From contig NZ_JACYHE010000028.1 of the NCBI RefSeq assembly GCF_021696945.1, positions 1 to 63,493 on the forward strand: a stretch of DNA of 63,493 nucleotides, written 5' to 3'. Made by a program: the position numbers and the translations under genes. Shown piece after piece: positions 25,113-33,232 of this stretch. The DNA comes from Streptomyces sp. JJ36 (GTDB taxonomy: Bacteria > Actinomycetota > Actinomycetes > Streptomycetales > Streptomycetaceae). Every line of letters starts with the position of its first letter. Position 1 is the stretch's first letter. Below the pieces are notes generated by a model that had not been told where the DNA came from, made no database searches, and saw only the letters and a program-made list of their open reading frames with translations.

Positions 25113-27713
25113 ATGGGCGGGGTGCTGGACGGCCAGTACCGGCTGGTGGAACTGCTGGGCCGGGGCGGCATGGGGGAGGTGTGGCGCGCCCACGACGAGT
25201 CGCTGGGCCGGGACGTCGCGGTCAAGCTCATCGCCCCGGAGCTGGTCGGCGGCGACGGCGCGGCGGTCGCCCGCTTCCGGCGCGAGGCCCGGGTGTGCGC
25301 CGCCCTGCACCACCGGCACATCGTCGTCGTCCACGCCCTGGGCGAGGCGGTACGGGACGGCGTACGGGTGCCGTACCTCGTCATGGAACTCCTCCGCGGC
25401 CGCTCGCTGGCGGACCTGCTGCGGTCGGCCGGTCCGCTGCCGCTGCCGGACGTGGCCCGCTGGGCCGGGCACGCCTGCGCGGCGCTGTCCGCGGCGCACG
25501 ACCGCGTGGTGCACCGGGACCTGAAACCGGCCAACCTCTGGCTCCAGCAGGACGGCGACCTCAAGGTCCTCGACTTCGGCATCGCCGGCTTCCTCCGCAC
25601 CGCGGGCACCGAGCGCCACACCCGGCTGACCCGGACCGGCCAGGTGCCGGGCACACCCGCGTACATGGCGCCCGAGTACGCCCGTACGGTCGCCCCCGAC
25701 CCGCGCAGCGACCTGTACGCACTGGGGTGCGTGCTCTACGAGATGGTCACCGGCCGCCGGCCGTTCGAGGCGGCGGACGCCTGGGGCTTTGTGGCGGCGC
25801 ACTTCACGGAGCAGCCGGTGCCGCCCGGCCGCCGACGCCCGGGGCTGCCGTCGGCCTGGGATGCGCTCATCCTCGCCCTGCTGGAGAAGGACCCCGCCGC
25901 CCGGCCGCAGACCGCAGCGGAGGTACGGGCGTTGCTGCCGGAGCAGGACGGGCCGCGAGCCGACGGACCGGCCGCGGACCCGCGGGCTGTGCCCGCCGGG
26001 GGACGGCGGACGCCCCCCACGGCGGCCTTACCGGCCGGCCGGGACACGACGGCGCACCCCGGTGCGTCGGCCGGCCCCGCCACGTCCCCGCACTCCGCCA
26101 CGTCTCCACGCCCCGGCCCGGCGGCCGGCCCCCGCGCCACGACATGGCCCGCCACCGGACCCGCCCCCGGTGCGGAAGCACTCCACGCGGCCCGGCGGCG
26201 CTTCGCCGCAGCCGCGCACCGGCTGCTCACCGCACACCACGGCCGGCCGCGGACCGCATGGGAGCGCCCCCTCACGGAGGCGGCGGTCCACCACGCCCGC
26301 CGTCGCGTCGTGCCGGCGGCGCACCGGCTTCCTGCGGCCCGTACGGCCGGCGCGACACCCGCTGCCGGCACCGCCCGCCCGCCCGCACGGCCGACGGCCC
26401 CGGACACCCCGCGCCCTGCGGACCCGGTGGCGGCCCGGCCCACGGCCCCCCGCCGGGCCCTGACACGCCGTCGGCTGCTGCTCGGCACGGCGGGTGTCGC
26501 GATCACCGGCGGGGCCGGCCTCGCCGTGGCGGCCGGCGAGTTGCGGAAGACCTCGGCCGACCACGAGGTGTGGCGCTACGCCGCCGGGACGGCCCGCGAC
26601 GTGGCGCGCCCCCCGGTCGTCTCCGAGCGGGCCGCCCATGCGGTGAGCGACGACGGCACCGTGCACGCGGTGGACTTCCGCACCGGGGAGCGCCGCTGGC
26701 GTACCGAGATCTGGTCCGAGCCCGTGCCGCTGCCCGGCATGGTCGCCGGGCTGCTGGTGTGCACGGGCGGCGGCATGGACGAGAAGCAGATGACCGCGCT
26801 CGACCCGGACTCGGGCGAGGTGGCGTGGCGGCTCTCCGGGGTCCACGCGGAGCCGGCGGCGTACTCCGAGGCGCACGGTCTGGTCTGGGTCGCCCGGGAC
26901 CACCACGTCGAGGCGGTCGAGGCCGCGTCCGGGCGACGGCGGTGGCGGCGGCGGATCCCGGGCGACGGCTGGGTCTACAGCCCGGCGTTCCGTGAGGACG
27001 TGGTGCTGGCCGTGGGCGACTCCGACGCCGCCTCCAGCGTGCTCGTCGCGCTCGACCCGGAGGAGGGGGACGAGCTCTGGCGCGTCCCCTGCCCCCTCCC
27101 GACTTTCCGCGCGGAACGCGACACCGTCGCGGCCGGGGATGCCCTGGTGTGCGCCCTGGGCGATGTGACCTGCCTGGACCGGCGTACGGGACGGACGCGC
27201 TGGACCCGGTCCGAGTTCCTGACCTCCGCGCCCCCGGTGACGGACGAGACGGTCTGCTGGCGGGACGGCGCCGCGGTGCGCGGCGTCGACCTCGCGACCG
27301 GGAAGAACCGGTGGAGGGTAGCCCGCGGCGAGGGCGCGCGGAGAATCGCGGGCACCGGCGCCGCTGCCGGAGAGGTGTTCGTCTTCGCCACCGTGCAGGG
27401 GGTGGCCGTCCTGGACGCGCGGACCGGCACGCTGCGCCGCGCACACGACACCGGGCACGAGGTGCACTCCGCCGCCGGGGTCACCCTCCGGGAAGCCGAC
27501 GGAGGCCCGACCGCCTATGTGCACTCCCACCACGGGGGTGGCTTCCTCCGGAAGCCGACCACCCGGCTGCACGCCGTCGACCCGGCCACCGGGACAGGGC
27601 TCTGGAGCAGCGAGGTGCCCGGCGAGTCCCAGACCGACCCGCTGCACCTGCCGGAGGGCGCCGTCCTGGTGCGCAACGAGGTGGGCACGCTCTTCGCCCT
27701 GCGCCCCCGGTGA
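25113..27713 (+). CDS. Ser/Thr protein kinase fused to an extracellular PQQ-type beta-propeller
   Basis: 866 aa. The kinase domain is at residues 5-270 (LGRGGMGEVWRA, HRDLKPANLW, DFGIAGF, TPAYMAPEYAR). A long Pro/Ala/Arg-rich linker covers 275-450. A Tat-like or membrane segment (TRRRLLLGTAGVAITGGAGL) is at about 455-480. PQQ/BamB-like propeller repeats then run to the end (WRYAAGT, TGERRWRTEIW, VWVARDHHVEAVEAASGRRRW, TCLDRRTGRTRW). The propeller is probably a ligand sensor outside the membrane. Codon 306 (26028-26030) is TTA, the only TTA noticed in a large gene here, so translation may depend on bldA tRNA. It stands alone between convergent and tandem neighbours. Confidence 0.92.
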   Translation: MGGVLDGQYRLVELLGRGGMGEVWRAHDESLGRDVAVKLIAPELVGGDGAAVARFRREARVCAALHHRHIVVVHALGEAVRDGVRVPYLVMELLRGRSLADLLRSAGPLPLPDVARWAGHACAALSAAHDRVVHRDLKPANLWLQQDGDLKVLDFGIAGFLRTAGTERHTRLTRTGQVPGTPAYMAPEYARTVAPDPRSDLYALGCVLYEMVTGRRPFEAADAWGFVAAHFTEQPVPPGRRRPGLPSAWDALILALLEKDPAARPQTAAEVRALLPEQDGPRADGPAADPRAVPAGGRRTPPTAALPAGRDTTAHPGASAGPATSPHSATSPRPGPAAGPRATTWPATGPAPGAEALHAARRRFAAAAHRLLTAHHGRPRTAWERPLTEAAVHHARRRVVPAAHRLPAARTAGATPAAGTARPPARPTAPDTPRPADPVAARPTAPRRALTRRRLLLGTAGVAITGGAGLAVAAGELRKTSADHEVWRYAAGTARDVARPPVVSERAAHAVSDDGTVHAVDFRTGERRWRTEIWSEPVPLPGMVAGLLVCTGGGMDEKQMTALDPDSGEVAWRLSGVHAEPAAYSEAHGLVWVARDHHVEAVEAASGRRRWRRRIPGDGWVYSPAFREDVVLAVGDSDAASSVLVALDPEEGDELWRVPCPLPTFRAERDTVAAGDALVCALGDVTCLDRRTGRTRWTRSEFLTSAPPVTDETVCWRDGAAVRGVDLATGKNRWRVARGEGARRIAGTGAAAGEVFVFATVQGVAVLDARTGTLRRAHDTGHEVHSAAGVTLREADGGPTAYVHSHHGGGFLRKPTTRLHAVDPATGTGLWSSEVPGESQTDPLHLPEGAVLVRNEVGTLFALRPR

Positions 27714-27738
27714 GCGAGGCCGTCACCGCCCCCCCGCC

Positions 27739-28221
27739 TCACTCCCGCTGCGCGAGCTGGTCCACACACACCGCCACCGCGATGAGCATCGCCGGGTCGG
27801 CGTCCTCCGCCTCCACCTGCACGGCGTACGCCTCCCGCACCCGGAACCAGCGCCGGGAGATCCGGGCCAGCCGCCGTCCGCCGTACTCGATGTCGTACTC
27901 CTTGCCGACCAGGTCGCCGCGGATCTCCAGCTCCTCGCCGCCCGGCAGCTCGGCGTGGAACACCTCGCGCATCGGGGTGAACGGTTTCTCCCGTACGGTC
28001 GCCAGCACCTCGCCGTCCCGCTCGATCCGCATGGCCCCACGCAGCGAGAAGGCCTTCGCCTTGACGGTGACGGCCACCCGGCCTTCGGAGTCCTTGAGCT
28101 CGAAGGTCTGGCGCAGCCGCAGCGCCTTCCCGTCCACCAGGAAGGCCCGTTCGCCGTGTTCGTTCTCGACCCAGAAGTCCTCACCGATGCCGAACATGCG
28201 TTCCCGTACGAGATACCTCAT
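27739..28221 (-). CDS. LURP-one-related/YxjI family protein
   Basis: 160 aa. The start MRYLVRERMFGIGEDFWV and the repeated beta-strand pattern (GERAFLVDGKALRLRQTFELKD, VREKPFTPMREVFHAEL, GDLVGKEYDIEYGGRRLARISRRWF) match the Tubby/scramblase-like LURP-one-related fold. Function in bacteria is unknown; a membrane- or lipid-associated role is inferred from the fold. It converges on the kinase-propeller gene with 25 bp between stops. Confidence 0.85.
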   Translation of the reverse strand: MRYLVRERMFGIGEDFWVENEHGERAFLVDGKALRLRQTFELKDSEGRVAVTVKAKAFSLRGAMRIERDGEVLATVREKPFTPMREVFHAELPGGEELEIRGDLVGKEYDIEYGGRRLARISRRWFRVREAYAVQVEAEDADPAMLIAVAVCVDQLAQRE

Positions 28222-28363
28222 ACCCGACGCCTTCCCGCTCCCGCCTCCCCGACGCCCCACCCCCCCGCCCGGCTCACCCGTCCGCCCGCACTGCGGTCCC
28301 CGGCCCGGCCCCGCCCACGCGACCGGAAATCCGGTGGCGGCCCGCCGACCGCCGCCCAGTACT

Positions 28364-28407
28364 CTGCGGTGCGGACCGGCGGCCGCCCGGGCCGGTCCGC
28401 ACCGCAG
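28364..28407 (+). promoter_or_regulatory. perfect 17-bp inverted repeat just before the ATP-grasp ribosome site
   Basis: CTGCGGTGCGGACCGGC (28364-28380) pairs perfectly with 28391-28407 across a 10-nt loop. The ribosome site AAAGGAG begins 2-3 nt later. In RNA it would be a strong hairpin next to the ribosome site; in DNA it could be an operator. A smaller dyad, ACCGGA/TCCGGT, lies at 28322-28335. Confidence 0.6.
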
Positions 28408-28425
28408 CAAAGGAGCCGCACCGCC

Positions 28426-29283
28426 ATGCCGGACATCGTCCTGGCCACCGGCCGCACCATGCCCCGGCCCGTCCCCGAGAACGACGCCCTCGTCACCGCC
28501 CTCGCCGAGCAGGGCCTGCACGCCGAGATACGCCCCTGGGACGAGCCCCTGGACCCGGCCGCCACCGCACCCGGCATGATCCTGGTGCGCAGCACCTGGG
28601 ACTACAGCACCCGCCGCGAACAGTTCCTCGCCTGGGCACGCGACACCGAACGCCGCACCCTGCTGCGCAACCCCGCCCCCCTGCTGGAGTGGAACAGCCA
28701 CAAGGGCTACCTCCCCCGCCTCGCCGGCGCCGGGGTGCCCGTCGTCCCCACCGCACTCGTCCCGTACGACGCCCCGGACGCCGCCCGCACCACCGCCCTC
28801 GCCGCACACGACGGCGGCGACGTGGTGATCAAGCCCGCCGTCTCCGTCGGCGGCATCGGCGCCCTCCGCGCCCCGGCAGCCGCCCCCGAGGCCGCCGAGC
28901 ACCTCGCCTCCCTCGTCCGCACCGGCGACGCCCTGGTCCAGCCCTTCGCCCCCGCCGTGACCACCGGCGAGACCTCGCTGGTCTTCTTCGGCGACCGCTT
29001 CAGCCACGCCGTACGGAAGATCCCCGCCGAGGGCGAGTTCCGCGTCCACGAGCGCTACGGCGGCACCGTCGCACCGCACACCCCCTCACCGGCCGAACTC
29101 GCCGCCGCCGAGACCGCCCTCAAGGCGGCCCCCACCGCCCCGGTCTACGCCCGCGTCGACCTCGTCGCCCTCCCCGAGGGCCCCGCCGTGATGGAACTGG
29201 AGCTGATCGAGCCCGAACTCTTCCTCTTCCAGCACCCCCAGGCCCCCGAGCGCTACGCCCGCCACCTCGCCGCCCTGCTGTAA
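28426..29283 (+). CDS. ATP-grasp domain protein (RimK/DcsG-like ligase)
   Basis: 285 aa from ATG 28426 (AAGGAG upstream). ATP-grasp features: LLEWNSHKGYLPRLAGAGVPVVPT, the nucleotide-binding VVIKPAVSVGGIGA, a Gly-rich loop, and metal ligands in VYARVDLV and VMELELIEPELFLF. The family forms amide or ester bonds via acyl-phosphate intermediates; close relatives include cyclo-ligases of D-cycloserine synthesis. No partner genes of a biosynthetic cluster are seen, so substrate and product are unknown. Confidence 0.85.
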   Translation: MPDIVLATGRTMPRPVPENDALVTALAEQGLHAEIRPWDEPLDPAATAPGMILVRSTWDYSTRREQFLAWARDTERRTLLRNPAPLLEWNSHKGYLPRLAGAGVPVVPTALVPYDAPDAARTTALAAHDGGDVVIKPAVSVGGIGALRAPAAAPEAAEHLASLVRTGDALVQPFAPAVTTGETSLVFFGDRFSHAVRKIPAEGEFRVHERYGGTVAPHTPSPAELAAAETALKAAPTAPVYARVDLVALPEGPAVMELELIEPELFLFQHPQAPERYARHLAALL

Positions 29284-29318
29284 CCGCCGGCGCCCTGCTG
29301 TGGCCGCCCACGCGGGGA

Positions 29319-29813
29319 TCAGGGCGCCGCAGCGCCGTCCGCGGCGCCCCGCACCAGCGGCGCGGCCCGCGTCACGAACGTCTCGACGGCCTCCCGCGCC
29401 CGGGTGTCCCGGGCGTCGTGCTCCACCTGCTCCCGCGCCGTCGACACCTCCCACGCCGCCCGGTACGCTTCCCGCGCCGCCCCCACGACCTCCCGGTCAT
29501 CGGTGAGCAACTCCACCCGGTACAGCGCCTGCCGGGCCGCCGTGCGCAGCCGGTGCGCCTCGTCCCGTGCCGCGCGGAACCCCTCCCCCTCCGGGCCCTC
29601 CCGCCGCCCGTACCACCGCGTCGCCTGCCCGTGCCGGTACTCCTCCACCGCCGCCGCGAACGCGCTGTACGTCGCCATCCGCTCCTGCCGCAGCGCCTCC
29701 GCCCGCGCGAACGCCTCCGTACGCCGCGCCGCCAGCCGCTGGAAGACCTGCGTGGTCACCGCACCCAGCAACGTACCGACGACCGCCACCGCACTCGCCC
29801 AGATCGCCTCCAC
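29319..29813 (-). CDS. Small membrane-anchored helical protein
   Basis: 164 aa from GTG 29813. One N-terminal TM helix (AIWASAVAVVGTLLGAVTTQV) is followed by long Arg/Glu/Ala-rich helices (RRTEAFARAEALRQERMATYSAF) that look like an extended helical bundle or coiled coil. No enzyme motif. Its layout resembles the 190-aa protein encoded at 30975, although the sequences are not obviously related. Function unknown. Confidence 0.7.
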   Translation of the reverse strand: MEAIWASAVAVVGTLLGAVTTQVFQRLAARRTEAFARAEALRQERMATYSAFAAAVEEYRHGQATRWYGRREGPEGEGFRAARDEAHRLRTAARQALYRVELLTDDREVVGAAREAYRAAWEVSTAREQVEHDARDTRAREAVETFVTRAAPLVRGAADGAAAP

Positions 29814-30012
29814 GCCCCCACCCGATCACACCAGCCGACCGTCGTACCGGCGCCCCCGGAAGGACCCGACCCGCACGGACCGGTCAATCCGCGCCATAGC
29901 AGGAGTCCCCGCAGGAAAATGCTCGCCCGGCCGATGAATCCGCACCGCGCCGGGAGTCCACCTTTCCGAGCCCGATGTGACGATCCCGACCCGTCCCTCC
30001 CGGAGGAGAACC

Positions 30013-30846
30013 ATGACCGCCACCCCGTCCGCCCCCGCCACCGTCCGCACCCTCGACGTCCCCGGCGCCCGCCTCCACTACGAGGTGCGCGGGCAGGGCC
30101 CCGTCGTGGCCCTCGTCGGCGCACCGATGGGCGCCGACGCCTTCGCGCCCCTGGCCGACCGCCTCGCCACCGACCACACCGTCCTCACCACCGACCCGCG
30201 CGGCATCGGCCGCAGCCCCCTCGACGACCCGGAGCAGGACTCCACGCCCGCCCTCCGCGCCGACGACCTGCACCGCCTCCTCGCCCACCTCGACGCCGGC
30301 CCGGCCGTGGTCCTCGGCTCCAGCGGCGGCGCCGTCACCGCCCTGGCCCACGCCCAGGCGCACCCCGAGCAGATCCGTACGGTCATCGCCCACGAACCCC
30401 CGCTGGAGGCGCTCCTCGACGACCGCGACGCCCTCGCCGCCCGCACCGACGACATCATCGCCACCTACCTGGCCGGCGACGTCGTCGGCGCCTGGCGGAC
30501 GTTCATGGAGAAGGCGGAGATCACCCTGCCCGAAGGTGTGCTGGAGAAGATGTTCGGCGGCGACCGCGACCCGCGGCAACTCGCCGACGAGCGCCGCTTC
30601 TTCGCGCACGAGATCATCCCCACCACCCGCTGGGAGCCCGACCTGACGGCCCTGCGCGCCGTGGCCGACCGCCTGGTGGTCGGCATCGGCGCCGACTCGG
30701 CCGGCCAGCTCTGCGACCGCGCCTCGCGCGCCCTCGCCACCGCCCTCGGCACCGAACCGGTCCTCTTCCCCGGCGGCCACACCGGCTTCGCCGACGCCCC
30801 GGACACCTTCCTCCCCCGCCTCCGCGAGGTCCTGCGTACGCCCTGA
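30013..30846 (+). CDS. Alpha/beta hydrolase
   Basis: 277 aa from ATG 30013 (GGAGGAGAA upstream). The nucleophile elbow is GSSGGAV. Asp/His positions follow the fold: DPRGIGRS in the N-terminal half, and the catalytic His in FPGGHTGFAD. A cap region lies at about 130-210. Cytoplasmic esterase- or epoxide hydrolase-like; substrate unknown. Confidence 0.88.
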   Translation: MTATPSAPATVRTLDVPGARLHYEVRGQGPVVALVGAPMGADAFAPLADRLATDHTVLTTDPRGIGRSPLDDPEQDSTPALRADDLHRLLAHLDAGPAVVLGSSGGAVTALAHAQAHPEQIRTVIAHEPPLEALLDDRDALAARTDDIIATYLAGDVVGAWRTFMEKAEITLPEGVLEKMFGGDRDPRQLADERRFFAHEIIPTTRWEPDLTALRAVADRLVVGIGADSAGQLCDRASRALATALGTEPVLFPGGHTGFADAPDTFLPRLREVLRTP

Positions 30847-30899
30847 GCCGCTTCGGGGCCCGTGGGCGGGGCCCGTCGTACGCCGGCCGACGGTCCGCT

Positions 30900-30941
30900 C
30901 GGGCCTCCGGTCACCGGCGAACCGCGTCGACCGGAGGCCCG
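30900..30941 (+). terminator. hairpin after the alpha/beta hydrolase gene
   Basis: CGGGCCTCCGGTC (30900-30912) pairs with 30929-30941 across a 16-nt loop. Confidence 0.65.
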
Positions 30942-30974
30942 GGCTCCGCCCGACTCCCCTTACCATCAGCCGAC

Positions 30975-31547
30975 ATGGCCACCGTGATCGTCACCGTCGG
31001 GCTGGCGTTCGCCGGCTACCTGGCGACCTACCTCAACGGGATCCGGCTCTCCCAGCGCCAGGCCCGCCTGACCCGGGTGAACGAGCAGCTCAGCGACCTC
31101 TACGGCCCGCTCTTCGCCCTCATGGAGGCCAACAGCAGGACCTACGACTACTACGCCGAGAAGTACGCCAGCCACGACGGCTCCAACCCGTTCCGCCGCG
31201 AGACCCCGCCCACGGACCGGGAACTGGCCGAGTGGCGGGCCTGGGCGACCACCGTCTTCATCCCCAACATCCAGGCCATGCGCGACGTGATCGTCACCAA
31301 GGCCGACCTGCTGCTCGAAGAGGAGATGCCGGAGGTCCTGCTGGAGTTCTGCGCCCACGTGCACGGCTACGAGATCACCGCGGCCCGCTGGTCGGAGGGC
31401 AACTACGACGAGCACCTGTCGATCCTCCGGTTCCCCGGCCGGGAACTCCGTACCTACCTCACCGACCGCTTCACCCGCCTCAAGGCCGAACAGTCCCGTC
31501 TCCTCGGCCACAGAAGACGTTTCCGGGGCCGCCTCCCCGGCCGGTGA
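30975..31547 (+). CDS. Membrane-anchored protein of unknown function
   Basis: 190 aa from ATG 30975. An N-terminal TM helix (VIVTVGLAFAGYLATYL) is followed by a helical soluble domain (RLTRVNEQLSDLYGPLFALMEANSRTYDYYAEKY, WATTVFIPNIQAMRDVIVTKADLLL) and a very basic C-terminus. The pattern recurs in actinobacterial hypothetical proteins. No catalytic motif. No strong ribosome site is visible. Confidence 0.75.
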   Translation: MATVIVTVGLAFAGYLATYLNGIRLSQRQARLTRVNEQLSDLYGPLFALMEANSRTYDYYAEKYASHDGSNPFRRETPPTDRELAEWRAWATTVFIPNIQAMRDVIVTKADLLLEEEMPEVLLEFCAHVHGYEITAARWSEGNYDEHLSILRFPGRELRTYLTDRFTRLKAEQSRLLGHRRRFRGRLPGR

Positions 31548-31802
31548 GGCACCCGCGGCCCTCTTCCCGGAGAGGCCTCGGTGCCCAACCCGATACGTAC
31601 CGGACGCCGGTCGACTCCCGGACGCGCACCCCTGGCCTTCCCGCACCGCCGGGGTGAGCTACGGCAGCCCGTACGCGCTCCCGCACGCATTCCACCAGAG
31701 CCCGGCACCACGCCGGGACGACACCGGGACCGGTTCGCGGACGGCCGCCCGCAGCCGTACGCCGACGCGCGCCGCTCGGCCGGCCCGTGAAGGAGAGAGC
31801 CC

Positions 31803-32219
31803 ATGCACCGCAGGGAGAAGGACATCCTGGTCCACGAACTCGGCGAAGTGGCGCGGGCCTCGGGCGCCGGCCTCACGCGGCTGATGGCCAAGGCGATGCG
31901 GACGAACGTCCACGAGGTCGCCATCGTGCTCCCGCTGGCCGCCGACGAGGCGCACCGCCACGTCGCCGCAATCCTCCACGACGAGGGCCGGGTGCTCGAC
32001 GGCGCCCCTGAGCACGCCCCGCCAGGCTCGACGGTGCTCCGTGCAGTGGTGGACGCGGGCAAGGGCGGCCTCAACTCCGCAGTCGTCACCATCGCTCTGA
32101 CACCCGGCGGAGACACGGAAACCCACACCCTCGTCCGGGCGGCCGCCCTCGAAGGCCTGATCAAGCAACGCGCCGGCGAGCACACCGCCACCCGCCTCGC
32201 CACAGCCCTCGCGCCATAG
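31803..32219 (+). CDS. Conserved hypothetical protein
   Basis: 138 aa, ATG preceded by AAGGAGAG. It begins MHRREKDILVHELGEVARASG, is mainly helical at the N-terminus, and then has a strand-rich middle (STVLRAVVDAGKGGLNSAVVTIALTPGG). No signal peptide or TM helix. I do not recognise the family. The 255-bp gap upstream holds nothing I can name. Confidence 0.7.
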   Translation: MHRREKDILVHELGEVARASGAGLTRLMAKAMRTNVHEVAIVLPLAADEAHRHVAAILHDEGRVLDGAPEHAPPGSTVLRAVVDAGKGGLNSAVVTIALTPGGDTETHTLVRAAALEGLIKQRAGEHTATRLATALAP

Positions 32220-32374
32220 CCCCCGGGCTGCCGCGTCAACGGCTCCGTCTCCGATGGGTGGGAGTCATCGCGCGCCGGGTGCTTCCCGCGGGTGAGGGGG
32301 CCTCTGGGCCACGCCGGGCTGCTGCCGCGGCCCTGTGCTTCCGCCTACCGCGGGTGACCCCGAGTGCTACGTCG

Positions 32375-32385
32375 TGATCCGATCA
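32375..32385. promoter_or_regulatory. short dyad TGATCCGATCA upstream of the toxin-antitoxin genes
   Basis: An 11-bp near-perfect palindrome 20 bp before the tiny ORF, where an autoregulated toxin-antitoxin operon would have its operator. Short and therefore weak evidence. Confidence 0.35.
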
Positions 32386-32404
32386 GTGTGACAACAGGGG
32401 AGAG

Positions 32405-32494
32405 ATGAGTGAGCTGGGCGATAAGAAGCCCCGCTTGGGATTACCCTCGTACCCGGTGTCCCCGCGTAGGAGAATCCCCAGGGAGCTGAGATGA
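32405..32494 (+). CDS. 29-aa TTA-containing small ORF coupled to the antitoxin gene
   Basis: ATG 32405 follows AGGGGAGAG, a good ribosome site. The ORF encodes a basic 29-residue peptide starting MSELGDKKPR. Its TGA (32492-32494) overlaps the ATG of the next gene as ATGA. Codon 13 is TTA, rare in Streptomyces and read by bldA tRNA. It may be a leader peptide controlling the downstream genes or a tiny protein. Only the ribosome site, overlap and rare codon support it. Confidence 0.5.
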   Translation: MSELGDKKPRLGLPSYPVSPRRRIPRELR

Positions 32495-32775
32495 GCGACT
32501 CACCGTGGACGATCGAGCGGATCCACGATGCCCTCGCTGCTCCCGCCCTGGCTCAGCGGTTCCTCGCCGAGATCAACAAGGCGCCGGCTCACGAGTTGCT
32601 CACCACCTTCGCCAAGTGGGAGCGCATCGCCAGGGACACCCAGGCCGCACTCGACCGTGCCGATGAAGTCATCGAGTACGACGCCCGGGGCGAAGAGCCT
32701 CCTGGTGAATGGGTTGACGGCACTCGGCGCATCCAGGAGGCAGCCGACAGAATCCGTGCACAAGGAGCCGCCTGA
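32491..32775 (+). CDS. Putative antitoxin of a RelE-type toxin-antitoxin pair
   Basis: 94 aa, starting MSDSPWTIERIHDALAAP. It is mainly helical, acidic and small, with no recognised DNA-binding motif. It lies 18 bp upstream of a RelE/ParE-like toxin gene on the same strand, the usual antitoxin-first order. The call rests on size and position rather than on family recognition. Confidence 0.65.
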   Translation: MSDSPWTIERIHDALAAPALAQRFLAEINKAPAHELLTTFAKWERIARDTQAALDRADEVIEYDARGEEPPGEWVDGTRRIQEAADRIRAQGAA

Positions 32776-32793
32776 CCTGGCACCCTGTACCGG

Positions 32794-33039
32794 GTGTACA
32801 AGCTCCGCTACGAGAAGGCAGCAGAGGTCGTATGGGACTCTTTGCCAGACGATGCGCGCACCGAGCTCGACCGCGCGCTCATCGCTGTCTGTGAAGACCC
32901 TTACGGCACCACAGAACCAGCCGGCGAGGACGGCGACGTCAAGCGCATCCTCACCCTTCGGTACACCATGTGCGTTCTCGTCGCCATCCAGCCCCCGATC
33001 CAGCGCGTACGCATTCTCCACATCAGTTACCTCGGTTGA
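32794..33039 (+). CDS. RelE/ParE family toxin
   Basis: 81 aa from GTG 32794. The sequence YKLRYEKAAEVVWDSLPDDARTELDRALIAVCEDPYG then VKRILTLRYTMCVLVAIQPPIQRVRILHISYLG has the RelE fold order: strand, two helices, four strands. RelE toxins cut mRNA in the ribosomal A site; ParE relatives poison gyrase. The two cannot be separated here. Activity is unproven. Confidence 0.8.
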   Translation: MYKLRYEKAAEVVWDSLPDDARTELDRALIAVCEDPYGTTEPAGEDGDVKRILTLRYTMCVLVAIQPPIQRVRILHISYLG

Positions 33040-33232
33040 AGCGTGCGGTGAGACTTCATCGCCGCCACTCAGCGGTGGGTGCGCGTATGAGGTAGGCACA
33101 GGCCCTGATGTCTTATGGGTTCGGTCGACTTGGGCTCCTTCATGCCTCTGCCTGCTCTATGTCTGTTATGTCGCGGTCGGCGCAAGTGAAGGAAAACCGG
33201 AGTGTCGCCGACAAACGTGCAGGTCGACTCCT
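33040..33232 (+). promoter_or_regulatory. probable CRISPR leader region
   Basis: About 190 bp, less GC-rich than its surroundings, with T-rich tracts near 33110-33170 and CAAGTGAAGGAAAACC near 33182. No gene is seen. It lies on the side of the intact repeats, where a type I-E leader is expected. Confidence 0.45.

Noticed and set aside
32220..32404. Search for a tRNA gene or attachment site as the anchor of the accessory pocket
   Set aside because: No cloverleaf, T-loop sequence or integrase was seen anywhere in 32.2-34.4 kb, so an integrated element cannot be claimed.
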